Part shown: positions 1 to 5,022 of the stretch, piece by piece | Layout of the letters: each line of letters starts with the position of its first letter | Position numbering within the stretch: the stretch's first letter is position 1 | Assembly (NCBI GenBank): GCA_945862035.1 | Contig: CAMAXB010000215.1 | Coordinates: 1-5,480, forward strand | Reading direction: 5' to 3' | Origin: Opitutus sp. GAS368 | GTDB taxonomy: Bacteria; Verrucomicrobiota; Verrucomicrobiia; Opitutales; Opitutaceae | DNA length: 5,480 nt | Translations under genes and position numbers: made by a program | Notes under the pieces: model-generated | What the model saw: only the letters and a program-made list of their open reading frames with translations | Database searches by the model: none | What the model was told of the DNA's origin: nothing

Positions 1-325
1 CGCTGATCCGGGGTGCCTTCTCCCGCGGAACGCTGCGCTTCAGGATCAGCTGGCCGTCCTCGCAGGCCGGCAGGTCCAAGTCGGCCAGGACCCGATCCAA
101 CGATGCCGAATCCTCGAAATGGAGCGAGGCCTCGACCTCGCAAACCGCAGCCCCCTGACGGATCACCGTTTTGTCCGCCCGCTCACCCGCCAACAGGCTC
201 AGCGCGCCCAGCAGGATGCTCTTGCCCGCGCCAGTCTCACCCGTGACCACCGTAAAGCCTCCCTCGAATTCGAGTGCGACTTCCTCGAGCAGGGCCAGAT
301 TCCGGATTCGGAGCGATTGCAGCAT
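1..325 (-). CDS. recN: DNA repair ATPase RecN, N-terminal part (runs off left edge)
   Basis: Translating the minus strand from the ATG at 325 gives 108 codons with no stop before the window edge. The protein begins MLQSLRIRNLALLEEVALEF and has the Walker A loop GETGAGKS at residues 29-36, followed by ILLGALSLLAGERADKTVIR. This is the typical start of RecN, the SMC-like ATPase that works early in recombinational repair of double-strand breaks in the cytoplasm. Family members are about 550-560 residues, so roughly a fifth is present; the coiled coil, the signature motif and Walker B lie outside. This start is chosen because family members begin a few residues before the conserved (I/L)xNxA(I/L) strand. 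No clear Shine-Dalgarno precedes it. SMC or RecF are the alternatives, but the LRIRNLALLEEVALEF start and the GETGAGKS loop favour RecN. No LexA-type operator was recognised upstream. Confidence 0.9.
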   Translation of the reverse strand, partial: MLQSLRIRNLALLEEVALEFEGGFTVVTGETGAGKSILLGALSLLAGERADKTVIRQGAAVCEVEASLHFEDSASLDRVLADLDLPACEDGQLILKRSVPREKAPRIS

Positions 326-468
326 GGCGGCTACCGTTGCACGCCACCGCCAATCTCGTCAAAGCCGGTTCGCGCGTTCCCCGCACAATGTGCTCGGGCC
401 CAGCGGGCGACACGGCCGATGGACCCTCCCCCGCCCCAAGCCCCCTGCCGTCTTCCCGAGATTTTTGC

Positions 469-498
469 TTGCACGCCCAAACCAGAATCGTGCTTACT
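469..498 (+). promoter_or_regulatory. possible sigma-70-type promoter of the tRNA gene
   Basis: TTGCAC (469-474) and CTTACT (493-498) are separated by 18 bases, and the second box ends 17 bases before the mature tRNA. Both boxes match consensus poorly, about three of six positions each, so the assignment rests mainly on position. Nothing else in 326-515 looks like a gene. Confidence 0.2.
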
Positions 499-515
499 CT
501 CCGACTCGATAGATT

Positions 516-592
516 GGACCTTTAGCTCAGTTGGTTAGAGCGTTTCCTTGACATGGAAGAGGTCACTGGTTCGAGTCCAGTAAGGTCCACCA
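516..592 (+). tRNA. tRNA-Val (anticodon GAC), CCA encoded
   Basis: The sequence folds into a complete cloverleaf. The acceptor stem GGACCTT (516-522) pairs with AAGGTCC (582-588). The D arm is GCTC/GAGC (525-528 with 538-541) around AGTTGGTTA. The anticodon stem is TTTCC/GGAAG (543-547 with 555-559, one G-U pair) around TTGACAT, placing anticodon GAC at 550-552. The variable loop is AGGTC. The T arm is ACTGG/CCAGT around TTCGAGT. The discriminator is A589, and the 3' CCA (590-592) is present in the DNA. Anticodon GAC reads valine codons GUC and GUU. The gene stands alone between recN (opposite strand) and an orphan phage-like gene, and its 3' end is a plausible integrase attachment site. Confidence 0.97.
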
Positions 593-599
593 TCACTTT

Positions 600-631
600 A
601 AGCCGCTGATCCGCAAGGGTTAGCGGCTTTT
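600..631 (+). terminator. Rho-independent terminator of tRNA-Val
   Basis: Eight bases AAGCCGCT (600-607) pair perfectly with AGCGGCTT (622-629). The stem continues inward through G-U, A-U, U-G and two C-G pairs to a GCAA tetraloop (613-616), giving a 13-base-pair hairpin. T628-T631 form a short T tract. It begins eight bases after the tRNA CCA, as expected for termination of the tRNA transcript. Confidence 0.85.
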
Positions 632-653
632 CATTGGTCTAAATACGCCTAAG

Positions 654-672
654 TGACAACGCCACTGACAAC
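654..672 (+). repeat. two direct repeats TGACAAC, 12 bases apart
   Basis: TGACAAC occurs at 654-660 and again at 666-672, separated by GCCAC. The pair lies about 60 bases past the tRNA 3' end, between the tRNA terminator and the end of the phage-like gene. Short tandem heptamers in such a place could be arm-type integrase sites or another protein-binding site; no binding protein is encoded nearby. Confidence 0.5.
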
Positions 673-694
673 ACGTGCGCGATTGTTCGCGGCT

Positions 695-1162
695 TCAGCT
701 CCGCGGCCAGCTGACCGCGTCCGTCTGGAAAAGCGCGATGTTGGAATTAATCACCTCGCGGATCTCGTCGAGGATCACCCCGCCCTCGACGTTGACCTCG
801 GCTGCGTTCTTCCCGATCACGCGTTGCCCGAGTTCGACTTCGAGCTTTAGCCGCAGGAGCAGGTCGAGCTTTTGCGCGAGCGTGACGAGCATGTCGTCCA
901 CGACTTCCGCTGCGATGACTTCCCCGGCCTCGCGCTCGTTCTTGGCTCGAACCTGACGGATTTGCTCCCGCAGCAAGTCAGCCTTGAGCGAGTTCAGCTC
1001 ACCCGTGGCCCGAACGCGGCCCAAGCCTCGTTCAGTCTTGAACGCCTTCCATGCCTCAAGATCGGCGGTCGCAGGCGCGCCTTCGAGCTGCCGCCATAGA
1101 TGCAGGCCTTGGTGACTGACCTCTAGTTCATTGGCCAAAGTTTTCCATGTGAGCGGCTCCAT
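695..1162 (-). CDS. orphan phage-like protein, resembling terminase small subunit (HTH plus helical region)
   Basis: This 155-residue protein begins MEPLTWKTLANELEVSHQGL, and residues 5-26 read as a helix-turn-helix like the DNA-binding head of Nu1-type terminase small subunits. DLEAWKAF (34-41) and a GLG (46-48) follow, also common in such proteins. Residues 55-82 (LKADLLREQIRQVRAKNERE and flanks) are strongly charged and helical, the usual link between the DNA-binding and oligomerisation parts. The rest (83-144) is largely helical. Such subunits recognise the packaging site on phage DNA and recruit the large ATPase subunit, but no large terminase, portal or integrase gene is present. GAGG stands only one base before the ATG, too close for a good ribosome site. 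The family call is by resemblance; a stand-alone HTH regulator is the alternative. It is probably a prophage remnant beside the tRNA. Confidence 0.6.
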   Translation of the reverse strand: MEPLTWKTLANELEVSHQGLHLWRQLEGAPATADLEAWKAFKTERGLGRVRATGELNSLKADLLREQIRQVRAKNEREAGEVIAAEVVDDMLVTLAQKLDLLLRLKLEVELGQRVIGKNAAEVNVEGGVILDEIREVINSNIALFQTDAVSWPRS

Positions 1163-1253
1163 ACCTCTATCAAGTTCGTTAAAAAACCATCTGGGTTTTC
1201 TCGCACGAGGTCGATTAACCCGCTGACCCTCCCAATTGTAAAAGATTCCTTAT

Positions 1254-1303
1254 CCCCCCGCCCCCCAGACCCGCTACCCCCCCCCCCCCCCAACCCTCCC
1301 GGG
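1254..1303. repeat. C-rich tract with 15-base C homopolymer (G-quadruplex-prone on minus strand)
   Basis: The plus strand carries C6 (1254-1259), C6 (1261-1266), CCC (1270-1272) and an uninterrupted C15 (1277-1291), followed by further CCC runs. The minus strand therefore has at least four G runs within about 40 bases, enough for a G-quadruplex. A 15-base homopolymer is also prone to slippage and to miscalled length. It lies between divergent genes, not inside a convincing coding sequence. Confidence 0.9.
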
Positions 1304-1392
1304 CCGAGAAAATGCCTCCTACGGCCATTAGACGGCGGCTTTGAGGCATCGGGTAGGGTTGGCTCCTTGGATTTCCCGAGTCCCGGTCCTGA

Positions 1393-1420
1393 TGCCGGTC
1401 TGGCACGCCAAGCCTGGCGT
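1393..1420. promoter_or_regulatory. candidate operator: overlapping TGGC/GCCA dyads
   Basis: Two neighbouring inverted repeats are seen: TGCC-GGTCT-GGCA (1393-1405) and ACGCCA-AGCC-TGGCGT (1405-1420). TGGC-AC-GCCA (1401-1410) overlaps both. They lie about 120 bases before the chosen nanA start, where a repressor of a catabolic operon could bind. No regulator gene is in the window, and short GC-rich dyads also occur by chance at this base composition. Confidence 0.25.
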
Positions 1421-1536
1421 TGTGAAGAAGGCAGCCGACACCTTTGGAAACCCAAACACTCGCTGTGGCACCAACACAGTACCAGTCGCTCCCGCTTGCA
1501 GCCATTCACCAGCCGATAAGGCTTCAACCCTCTTCA

Positions 1537-2454
1537 ATGACACCACAACCCATCACGGGCCTCGTTGCCGCGCCATTTACTCCGTTCCAATCCGATGGTA
1601 ACCTTGCTTTTGACACGATCCCGCGCCTCGCCGGCTGTCTAGCGAAGAACCGGGTCTCCGCCGCCTTTGTGTGCGGGACCACCGGCGAGGGAGTCAGCCT
1701 CACTCTAGGCGAGAGACGCAAGGTGGCGGGGGCATGGCGCGACACCCTGCCCGACGGCATGAAACTGATAGTCCACGTAGGTGGTTTCAACATCGGAGAA
1801 AGTCAGGAACTGGCGCGTCACGCGCAGGCGATCGGCGCCGATGCCATCGCTTCGATCGCACCAAGTTTCTTCAAGCCTGCGGGTCCCGAGGCGCTCGTTG
1901 CATGGTGCGCCAAAGTAGCGTCGGCAGCCCCCGAGCTGCCGTTCTATTATTATCATATGCCTGCCATGACCGGTGTGCGGATTCCCGCCGCTGAATTCCT
2001 CGCTCAGGTCAACGACCAGATCCCCAACCTCGCCGGGATCAAGTTCACCGATGAAAACTTGGTCGACTTCGAGCGAGCGCGCGCGTGGGGAAAGAACCGC
2101 TACACGATCTTGTTTGGACGTGATGAGAGGCTGCTCTCTGGACTTGAGCGCGGCGCCCCAGGCGCCGTTGGGAGCACCTACAACTACGCCGCTCCCCACT
2201 TTCATCGCATCATTGAAGCTCAGGCTTCGGGAAACGTGGACGAAGCCCGAAAGCACCAGCAGCAGGCCTGTCAGTTCATCGACATCCTGAACGAGTTCGG
2301 AGGCTTGCCGGCCGGCAAGGCCATAATGAAGTTGATCGGTGTCGACTGCGGCCCTGTTCGCCTGCCGCTCACTTCACTCGATCCGGCCAAAGAAAACGAA
2401 CTCCGCCAAAGACTGCAGGCAATCGGATTCTTCGAGTACGCATCCCAACTCTAG
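1537..2454 (+). CDS. nanA: N-acetylneuraminate lyase (DapA/NanA aldolase family)
   Basis: The 305-residue protein is a (beta/alpha)8 class I aldolase that would cleave N-acetylneuraminate to N-acetylmannosamine and pyruvate in the cytoplasm, the first step of sialic-acid catabolism. The carboxylate-binding GTTGE is at 47-51. YYYHMPAMTGV (137-147) carries the conserved Tyr139, IKFT (168-171) the Schiff-base Lys169, and GRDE (194-197) is followed by GSTYN (212-216). The GxDE motif marks sialate lyases rather than dihydrodipicolinate synthase, and the YYYHxPAxTG and GAVGSTYNY strings closely resemble animal-type lyases. The ATG at 1537 is used because MTPQPITGLVAAPFTPF is where family members begin; an in-frame ATG at 1444 would add 31 unrelated residues. 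No good ribosome site is visible. The downstream neighbour encodes a secreted sialidase-like protein, supporting the role. Another 2-keto acid aldolase specificity is possible but less likely. Confidence 0.88.
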   Translation: MTPQPITGLVAAPFTPFQSDGNLAFDTIPRLAGCLAKNRVSAAFVCGTTGEGVSLTLGERRKVAGAWRDTLPDGMKLIVHVGGFNIGESQELARHAQAIGADAIASIAPSFFKPAGPEALVAWCAKVASAAPELPFYYYHMPAMTGVRIPAAEFLAQVNDQIPNLAGIKFTDENLVDFERARAWGKNRYTILFGRDERLLSGLERGAPGAVGSTYNYAAPHFHRIIEAQASGNVDEARKHQQQACQFIDILNEFGGLPAGKAIMKLIGVDCGPVRLPLTSLDPAKENELRQRLQAIGFFEYASQL

Positions 2455-2470
2455 TCCCTACCCGGGGCTT

Positions 2471-2498
2471 TTGAACACATTCGATTATCAGACATAAA
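2471..2498 (+). promoter_or_regulatory. weak candidate promoter ahead of the sialidase-like gene
   Basis: TTGAAC (2471-2476) and CATAAA (2493-2498) are spaced 16 bases apart in the 83-base gap after nanA. This stretch is locally more AT-rich than its surroundings. Each box matches the housekeeping consensus at about four of six positions. It might give the sialidase-like gene its own transcript beside read-through from nanA. Confidence 0.25.
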
Positions 2499-2537
2499 GT
2501 GTAAGCCATAGACCACAAACATCGACCGATCCTCCGC

Positions 2538-3704
2538 ATGCGCCTCATCTCCGTCCTCTTCGCCGCCTCCCTTCTGACCACCGTCCTCCACGCTGAATCC
2601 GCCCGCCAATACTCGGGGGACGTTTATGATGTGCGCACGATCCGGCACATGGACAAGCACCCCGGTTCCTCCGAGCTTTGGGAACCCTATATAGCACAGT
2701 GGAGCGGCCCACATCTGGTCGCCGCCTTCGGCGTAAAGATCCCGGGCAAAACTGACATGGGCACGATCATGGCGAGCGTGTCTACCGACGACGGTGCGAC
2801 GTGGGGGGACCCCGTCTATATATTCGATCACTCTGAACGGCACGGCACCCTCCAATTCGGCTACGCCAACGCGATTCTCTACAAACCGCCGGGGCATGAC
2901 GTCATCTGGGCATTCGGCATGCGCGTGCCAATGAACTACCGCCATAGTGAGGACGGGCAGCTCGTCGGGGCGTACAGCGCCGACGGCGGCCGCTCTTGGA
3001 TCCCGGTCGAAATGGCGATGAGCTACACCGGCCCGCTCATCGTTGTAGCTGGCATCCATCGCGTCATGGAGAACGGGAATCCTCGCTATCTCCTTCCCGC
3101 CCATCGTAACAGTCTGCGTAGCGACCCCCAAGGCGACCGCTCGCAGTTCGTCCTCTCGAGCACCACCCTCATGGAGTGGAAACTCGAGTCACACGTGCCA
3201 CAGCCCACATCGGGCCCAAATGTTTTTCTTCACGAAGGTAACATCTCCGAAAGTGAAAATCCCGGTGAGCTGAAAATGATGATGCGTACCGCGGACTATG
3301 CCGACGAACGCAAGATGACAGATCCTCCCCGGGCGTTCTCCACTATCAGTCGCGATGGCGGGCGCACTTGGAGTCCCGCGCAGCAGGAGCCGGAACTCTG
3401 GAATGCAAAGTCTAAAGCTTTCTACACCAAAGGTGCGAACGGTAGTCACCTTTATGTCTACAATGACGGCCCGGCCAATCCCGCTCCTGGCGGACGCATG
3501 GCGCTTCGCTACAAAATCAAGCCCGAAGGTGGCCAGTGGAGTTCGGAAAAGACGTTCTACGAAGCGGGACTCAAAAACTCGTATCCAACCCTGATCGAGG
3601 TCGCACCTGGAGATTTTCGCGCTGTCTGGGATAGCGGTACCAAGGACCGCGCCCGTACCCAAATCATGTTCGGTAAATTCCGCCTGGCGCCCGAGGCCAA
3701 GTGA
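2538..3704 (+). CDS. secreted Asp-box beta-propeller, sialidase (BNR) family
   Basis: The product has 388 residues. Residues 1-19 are a Sec signal peptide with likely cleavage at LHA-E, so it acts in the periplasm or outside. Three Asp boxes (SxDxGx[TS]W) are clear: STDDGATW (82-89), SADGGRSW (147-154) and SRDGGRTW (271-278), as in six-bladed sialidase propellers. HEGN (232-235) followed by GELKMMMRT (243-251) matches the Glu...Arg block of sialidases, KNSYPTLIE (346-354) matches the block with the nucleophilic Tyr (349), and Arg371 or Arg373 could be the last triad arginine. Asp73 is a candidate acid/base. The usual N-terminal YRIP motif is replaced by WEPY (48-51), so the arginine triad looks incomplete. 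Exo-sialidase is the best reading given the adjacent sialate lyase. Another propeller glycosidase or lyase is possible. The start is fixed by the signal peptide; no clear ribosome site is seen. Confidence 0.75.
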   Translation: MRLISVLFAASLLTTVLHAESARQYSGDVYDVRTIRHMDKHPGSSELWEPYIAQWSGPHLVAAFGVKIPGKTDMGTIMASVSTDDGATWGDPVYIFDHSERHGTLQFGYANAILYKPPGHDVIWAFGMRVPMNYRHSEDGQLVGAYSADGGRSWIPVEMAMSYTGPLIVVAGIHRVMENGNPRYLLPAHRNSLRSDPQGDRSQFVLSSTTLMEWKLESHVPQPTSGPNVFLHEGNISESENPGELKMMMRTADYADERKMTDPPRAFSTISRDGGRTWSPAQQEPELWNAKSKAFYTKGANGSHLYVYNDGPANPAPGGRMALRYKIKPEGGQWSSEKTFYEAGLKNSYPTLIEVAPGDFRAVWDSGTKDRARTQIMFGKFRLAPEAK

Positions 3705-4003
3705 TCTAATGAAGAAAAGGCTCATCCGATTTCTCGCCCTACCTTCGAAGACCGCGGGTAGACCAATTTAGGCCTCCGGCGCGCTTCACCATAGGAGATG
3801 ACCACGCCGCGGTCCTGACGAAAACTCAGGGTCTCTTGTCGACGGCGACACAATCTTGGTTGCCTGTCCAAACGACGGAGGTTTTTGCTGCGCAGGTCTC
3901 CTTACAAGCCATTCCGCGGACAGGGGCGAAAACCGGTAAAGCAGACAACAGGCGAGGGCTCCTCATATCCATGGCTCCATATTGGAGGCTTCGCCGGCGA
4001 CAT
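3705..4003. other. gene-free gap between convergent genes, possible gene debris
   Basis: No credible full gene is found in these 299 bases. A 20-codon frame at 3709-3771 begins MKKRLIRFLALPS and then stops, looking like the first part of an export signal. A minus-strand frame is open from 3901 to 3725 without an ATG and is rich in arginine, with no recognised similarity. No strong stem with a T tract was found on either strand, so the terminators of the two converging units are not identified; CTCCA-TAT-TGGAG (3975-3987), just past the SGNH gene's stop, is the best short dyad. Confidence 0.5.
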
Positions 4004-4897
4004 TTAGGATTTTGGGATATACGCGGCATTCTGGAGTGCAACGAACCAAGCCTCAGCGAGCTCGTTTTCGCCCGTGCGATTGAGATGCACACCGTCAGGT
4101 TGAAGATGATTTTCCCAAGATATCGCATGCAGGTCGACCAACGTGACTCGTTGACCTGCTGAGCGCTGAGCAGAAACGATGGCGGGGATGGTCGCGTTGT
4201 AATGTGCGACCCCCTCCCAGCCCGCGCGCGGCGGCCGTTGAGGAATGAGGGTTGCGACAAAAAGATGGGCGTTCGAGTGTACGCCAATCAGCCGAATAAG
4301 TTCGTCCCGCGCCGGGCCGTTGAAACCATTCGCACCGGAAAGGAGTAGTATTATATCGGGCCGATGGCGTCTTAGCACAGCTACCAGATCCGGAACCTCC
4401 ACCTGCTGCTGCCCCAATTTTTCCAGTACATCGCGCGGGGTTGGGACCCTGCCCCCCGCCACAATCTGCGTGTTCCCAAAGCCCGCCAAGCCGTGGTGGT
4501 CAGGATCGAAAGCCGGATCGATGATCCCACTAGACCCGTAGGCATGATAGTTGAGCTCACCCACAAAGTCGAAGGCAACTCCGCGAGCGCGCAATCGATC
4601 CTGCAGAGATTTGCGCCACCCGCCGCCCTGAGGATTCGGCAATCCGATGGCCTCCCCTTGACGCGGCCCACGGTCGTAGATGGAAAAGTAAGTTCCGCGA
4701 GTGATGCTGTCGCCAAGCGGCATGATGCGCAACTCCGCAGCACTTGCGAGGCAGCACGCACTGCCTGCGATCACGAGCACCAGCACTCCACGCAGCAGGA
4801 AGGGACAAGCGAGGGACCAATCGCCGACGGATCGTTTGCGCTGCGAAAAAAATCTAGGGCGCATGGTGCTTTGCGGTAACGTGGGAGTCGCGTCCAT
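4004..4897 (-). CDS. exported SGNH/GDSL-family esterase (carbohydrate deacetylase-like)
   Basis: This 297-residue protein carries an N-terminal export signal (basic residues 13-22, hydrophobic stretch about 33-52, probable cleavage near ASAA-E55). The catalytic domain follows at once with LRIMPLGDSITRG (56-68), holding nucleophile Ser64. The block II glycine is probably Gly139 in DPDHHGLAGFGNTQI, block III is SGAN (187-190) with oxyanion Asn190, and block V is DGVH (268-271) with Asp268 and His271, so all SGNH elements are present. The overall pattern resembles XynB-type acetylesterases, which remove acetyl groups from polysaccharides. Beside sialic-acid genes it could be a sialate O-acetylesterase, but substrate cannot be read from sequence. 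ATG 4897 gives an unusually long signal n-region; Met12 (4864) is an equally likely start. It lies downstream of the sulfatase on the same strand with 125 bases between, possibly co-transcribed. Confidence 0.82.
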   Translation of the reverse strand: MDATPTLPQSTMRPRFFSQRKRSVGDWSLACPFLLRGVLVLVIAGSACCLASAAELRIMPLGDSITRGTYFSIYDRGPRQGEAIGLPNPQGGGWRKSLQDRLRARGVAFDFVGELNYHAYGSSGIIDPAFDPDHHGLAGFGNTQIVAGGRVPTPRDVLEKLGQQQVEVPDLVAVLRRHRPDIILLLSGANGFNGPARDELIRLIGVHSNAHLFVATLIPQRPPRAGWEGVAHYNATIPAIVSAQRSAGQRVTLVDLHAISWENHLQPDGVHLNRTGENELAEAWFVALQNAAYIPKS

Positions 4898-4950
4898 TTG
4901 TCAGCCATTCCGATGTGAAGCGTACCAAAGCGATCCGGATGGGAGTGGCT

Positions 4951-5022
4951 TCATGTCCCGCTGCCGTTTTCATAGATCAACACGATCGTTCCATCGGGCA
5001 GCAGAGACGTGCGGGGTGGAGG
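4951..5022 (-). pseudogene. possible 3' fossil of a sialidase-type (BNR) gene
   Basis: Directly after the sulfatase TGA, in the same frame on the minus strand, 23 codons run to a second TGA at 4951-4953. They include LLPDGTIVLIYENGSGT (about 4954-5004). LPDGTIxxxYE is typical of the last propeller blade and tail of sialidase-family proteins, where it normally follows a catalytic Tyr-Ser block; here only PPPRTS precedes it. This suggests the end of an older propeller gene whose body was lost or replaced by the sulfatase gene. Resemblance is from memory and short, so chance remains possible. It has no start or ribosome site of its own and is unlikely to be expressed as a protein. Confidence 0.4.

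Larger units (their letters stand above)
1163..1536. other. gene-free region between divergent phage-like gene and nanA
   Basis: No reading frame here looks like a protein. The open frames that cross it are low-complexity, driven by the C-rich block, or out-of-frame extensions of neighbours. Because the flanking genes diverge, it must hold any promoter for nanA, but no convincing -35/-10 pair was found. It contains the C-rich tract (1254-1303), a 7-base inverted repeat ATGCCTC (1312-1318) / GAGGCAT (1343-1349) with a 24-base loop, and a cluster of TGGC/GCCA dyads (1393-1420). In the nanA frame the region is open back to an ATG at 1444, but that 31-residue extension does not resemble the family. 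Confidence 0.6.

Noticed and set aside
119..538. Plus-strand frames across the recN region and the tRNA
   Set aside because: They lie antisense to recN and run into the tRNA gene; composition is proline and arginine rich, as expected of shadow frames.
565..592. Search for a second copy of the tRNA 3' end (attachment repeat) and for CRISPR or insertion-sequence ends
   Set aside because: No repeat of the tRNA end, no regularly spaced repeats and no transposase were found elsewhere in the window.
1123..1527. Minus-strand 134-residue open frame crossing the C-rich tract
   Set aside because: Its glycine-rich middle is produced by the C homopolymer, its end overlaps the phage-like gene in another frame, and no family resemblance was seen. 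A short natural-looking stretch (IDLVRENPDGFLTNLIEV) was judged insufficient.
1444..1536. 31-residue N-terminal extension of the lyase
   Set aside because: The sequence does not resemble the aldolase family or an export signal, and family proteins start at about the second ATG (1537).
2151..2167. Perfect hairpin CGGCGCC-CCA-GGCGCCG
   Set aside because: It lies inside the lyase coding sequence over codons for a conserved GAPGAVGS-type stretch and has no T tract, so it is best explained by codon content.
1705..2256. Minus-strand 183-residue frame inside the lyase gene
   Set aside because: It is fully antisense to the well-supported nanA and resembles no known protein.
2451..3725. Two long minus-strand frames opposite the sialidase-like gene
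   Set aside because: They are antisense shadows; the plus-strand product has a signal peptide, Asp boxes and catalytic blocks.
3725..3901. Minus-strand open stretch of 59 codons without ATG (contains GVVISYGE)
   Set aside because: It has no start and no ribosome site, it is arginine-rich, and I could not tie it to any family. It could be debris, but chance openness is as likely.
3836..4162. Plus-strand 108-residue frame over the end of the SGNH gene
   Set aside because: Its second half is antisense to the conserved DGVH block of the esterase, and its first half shows no recognisable domain.
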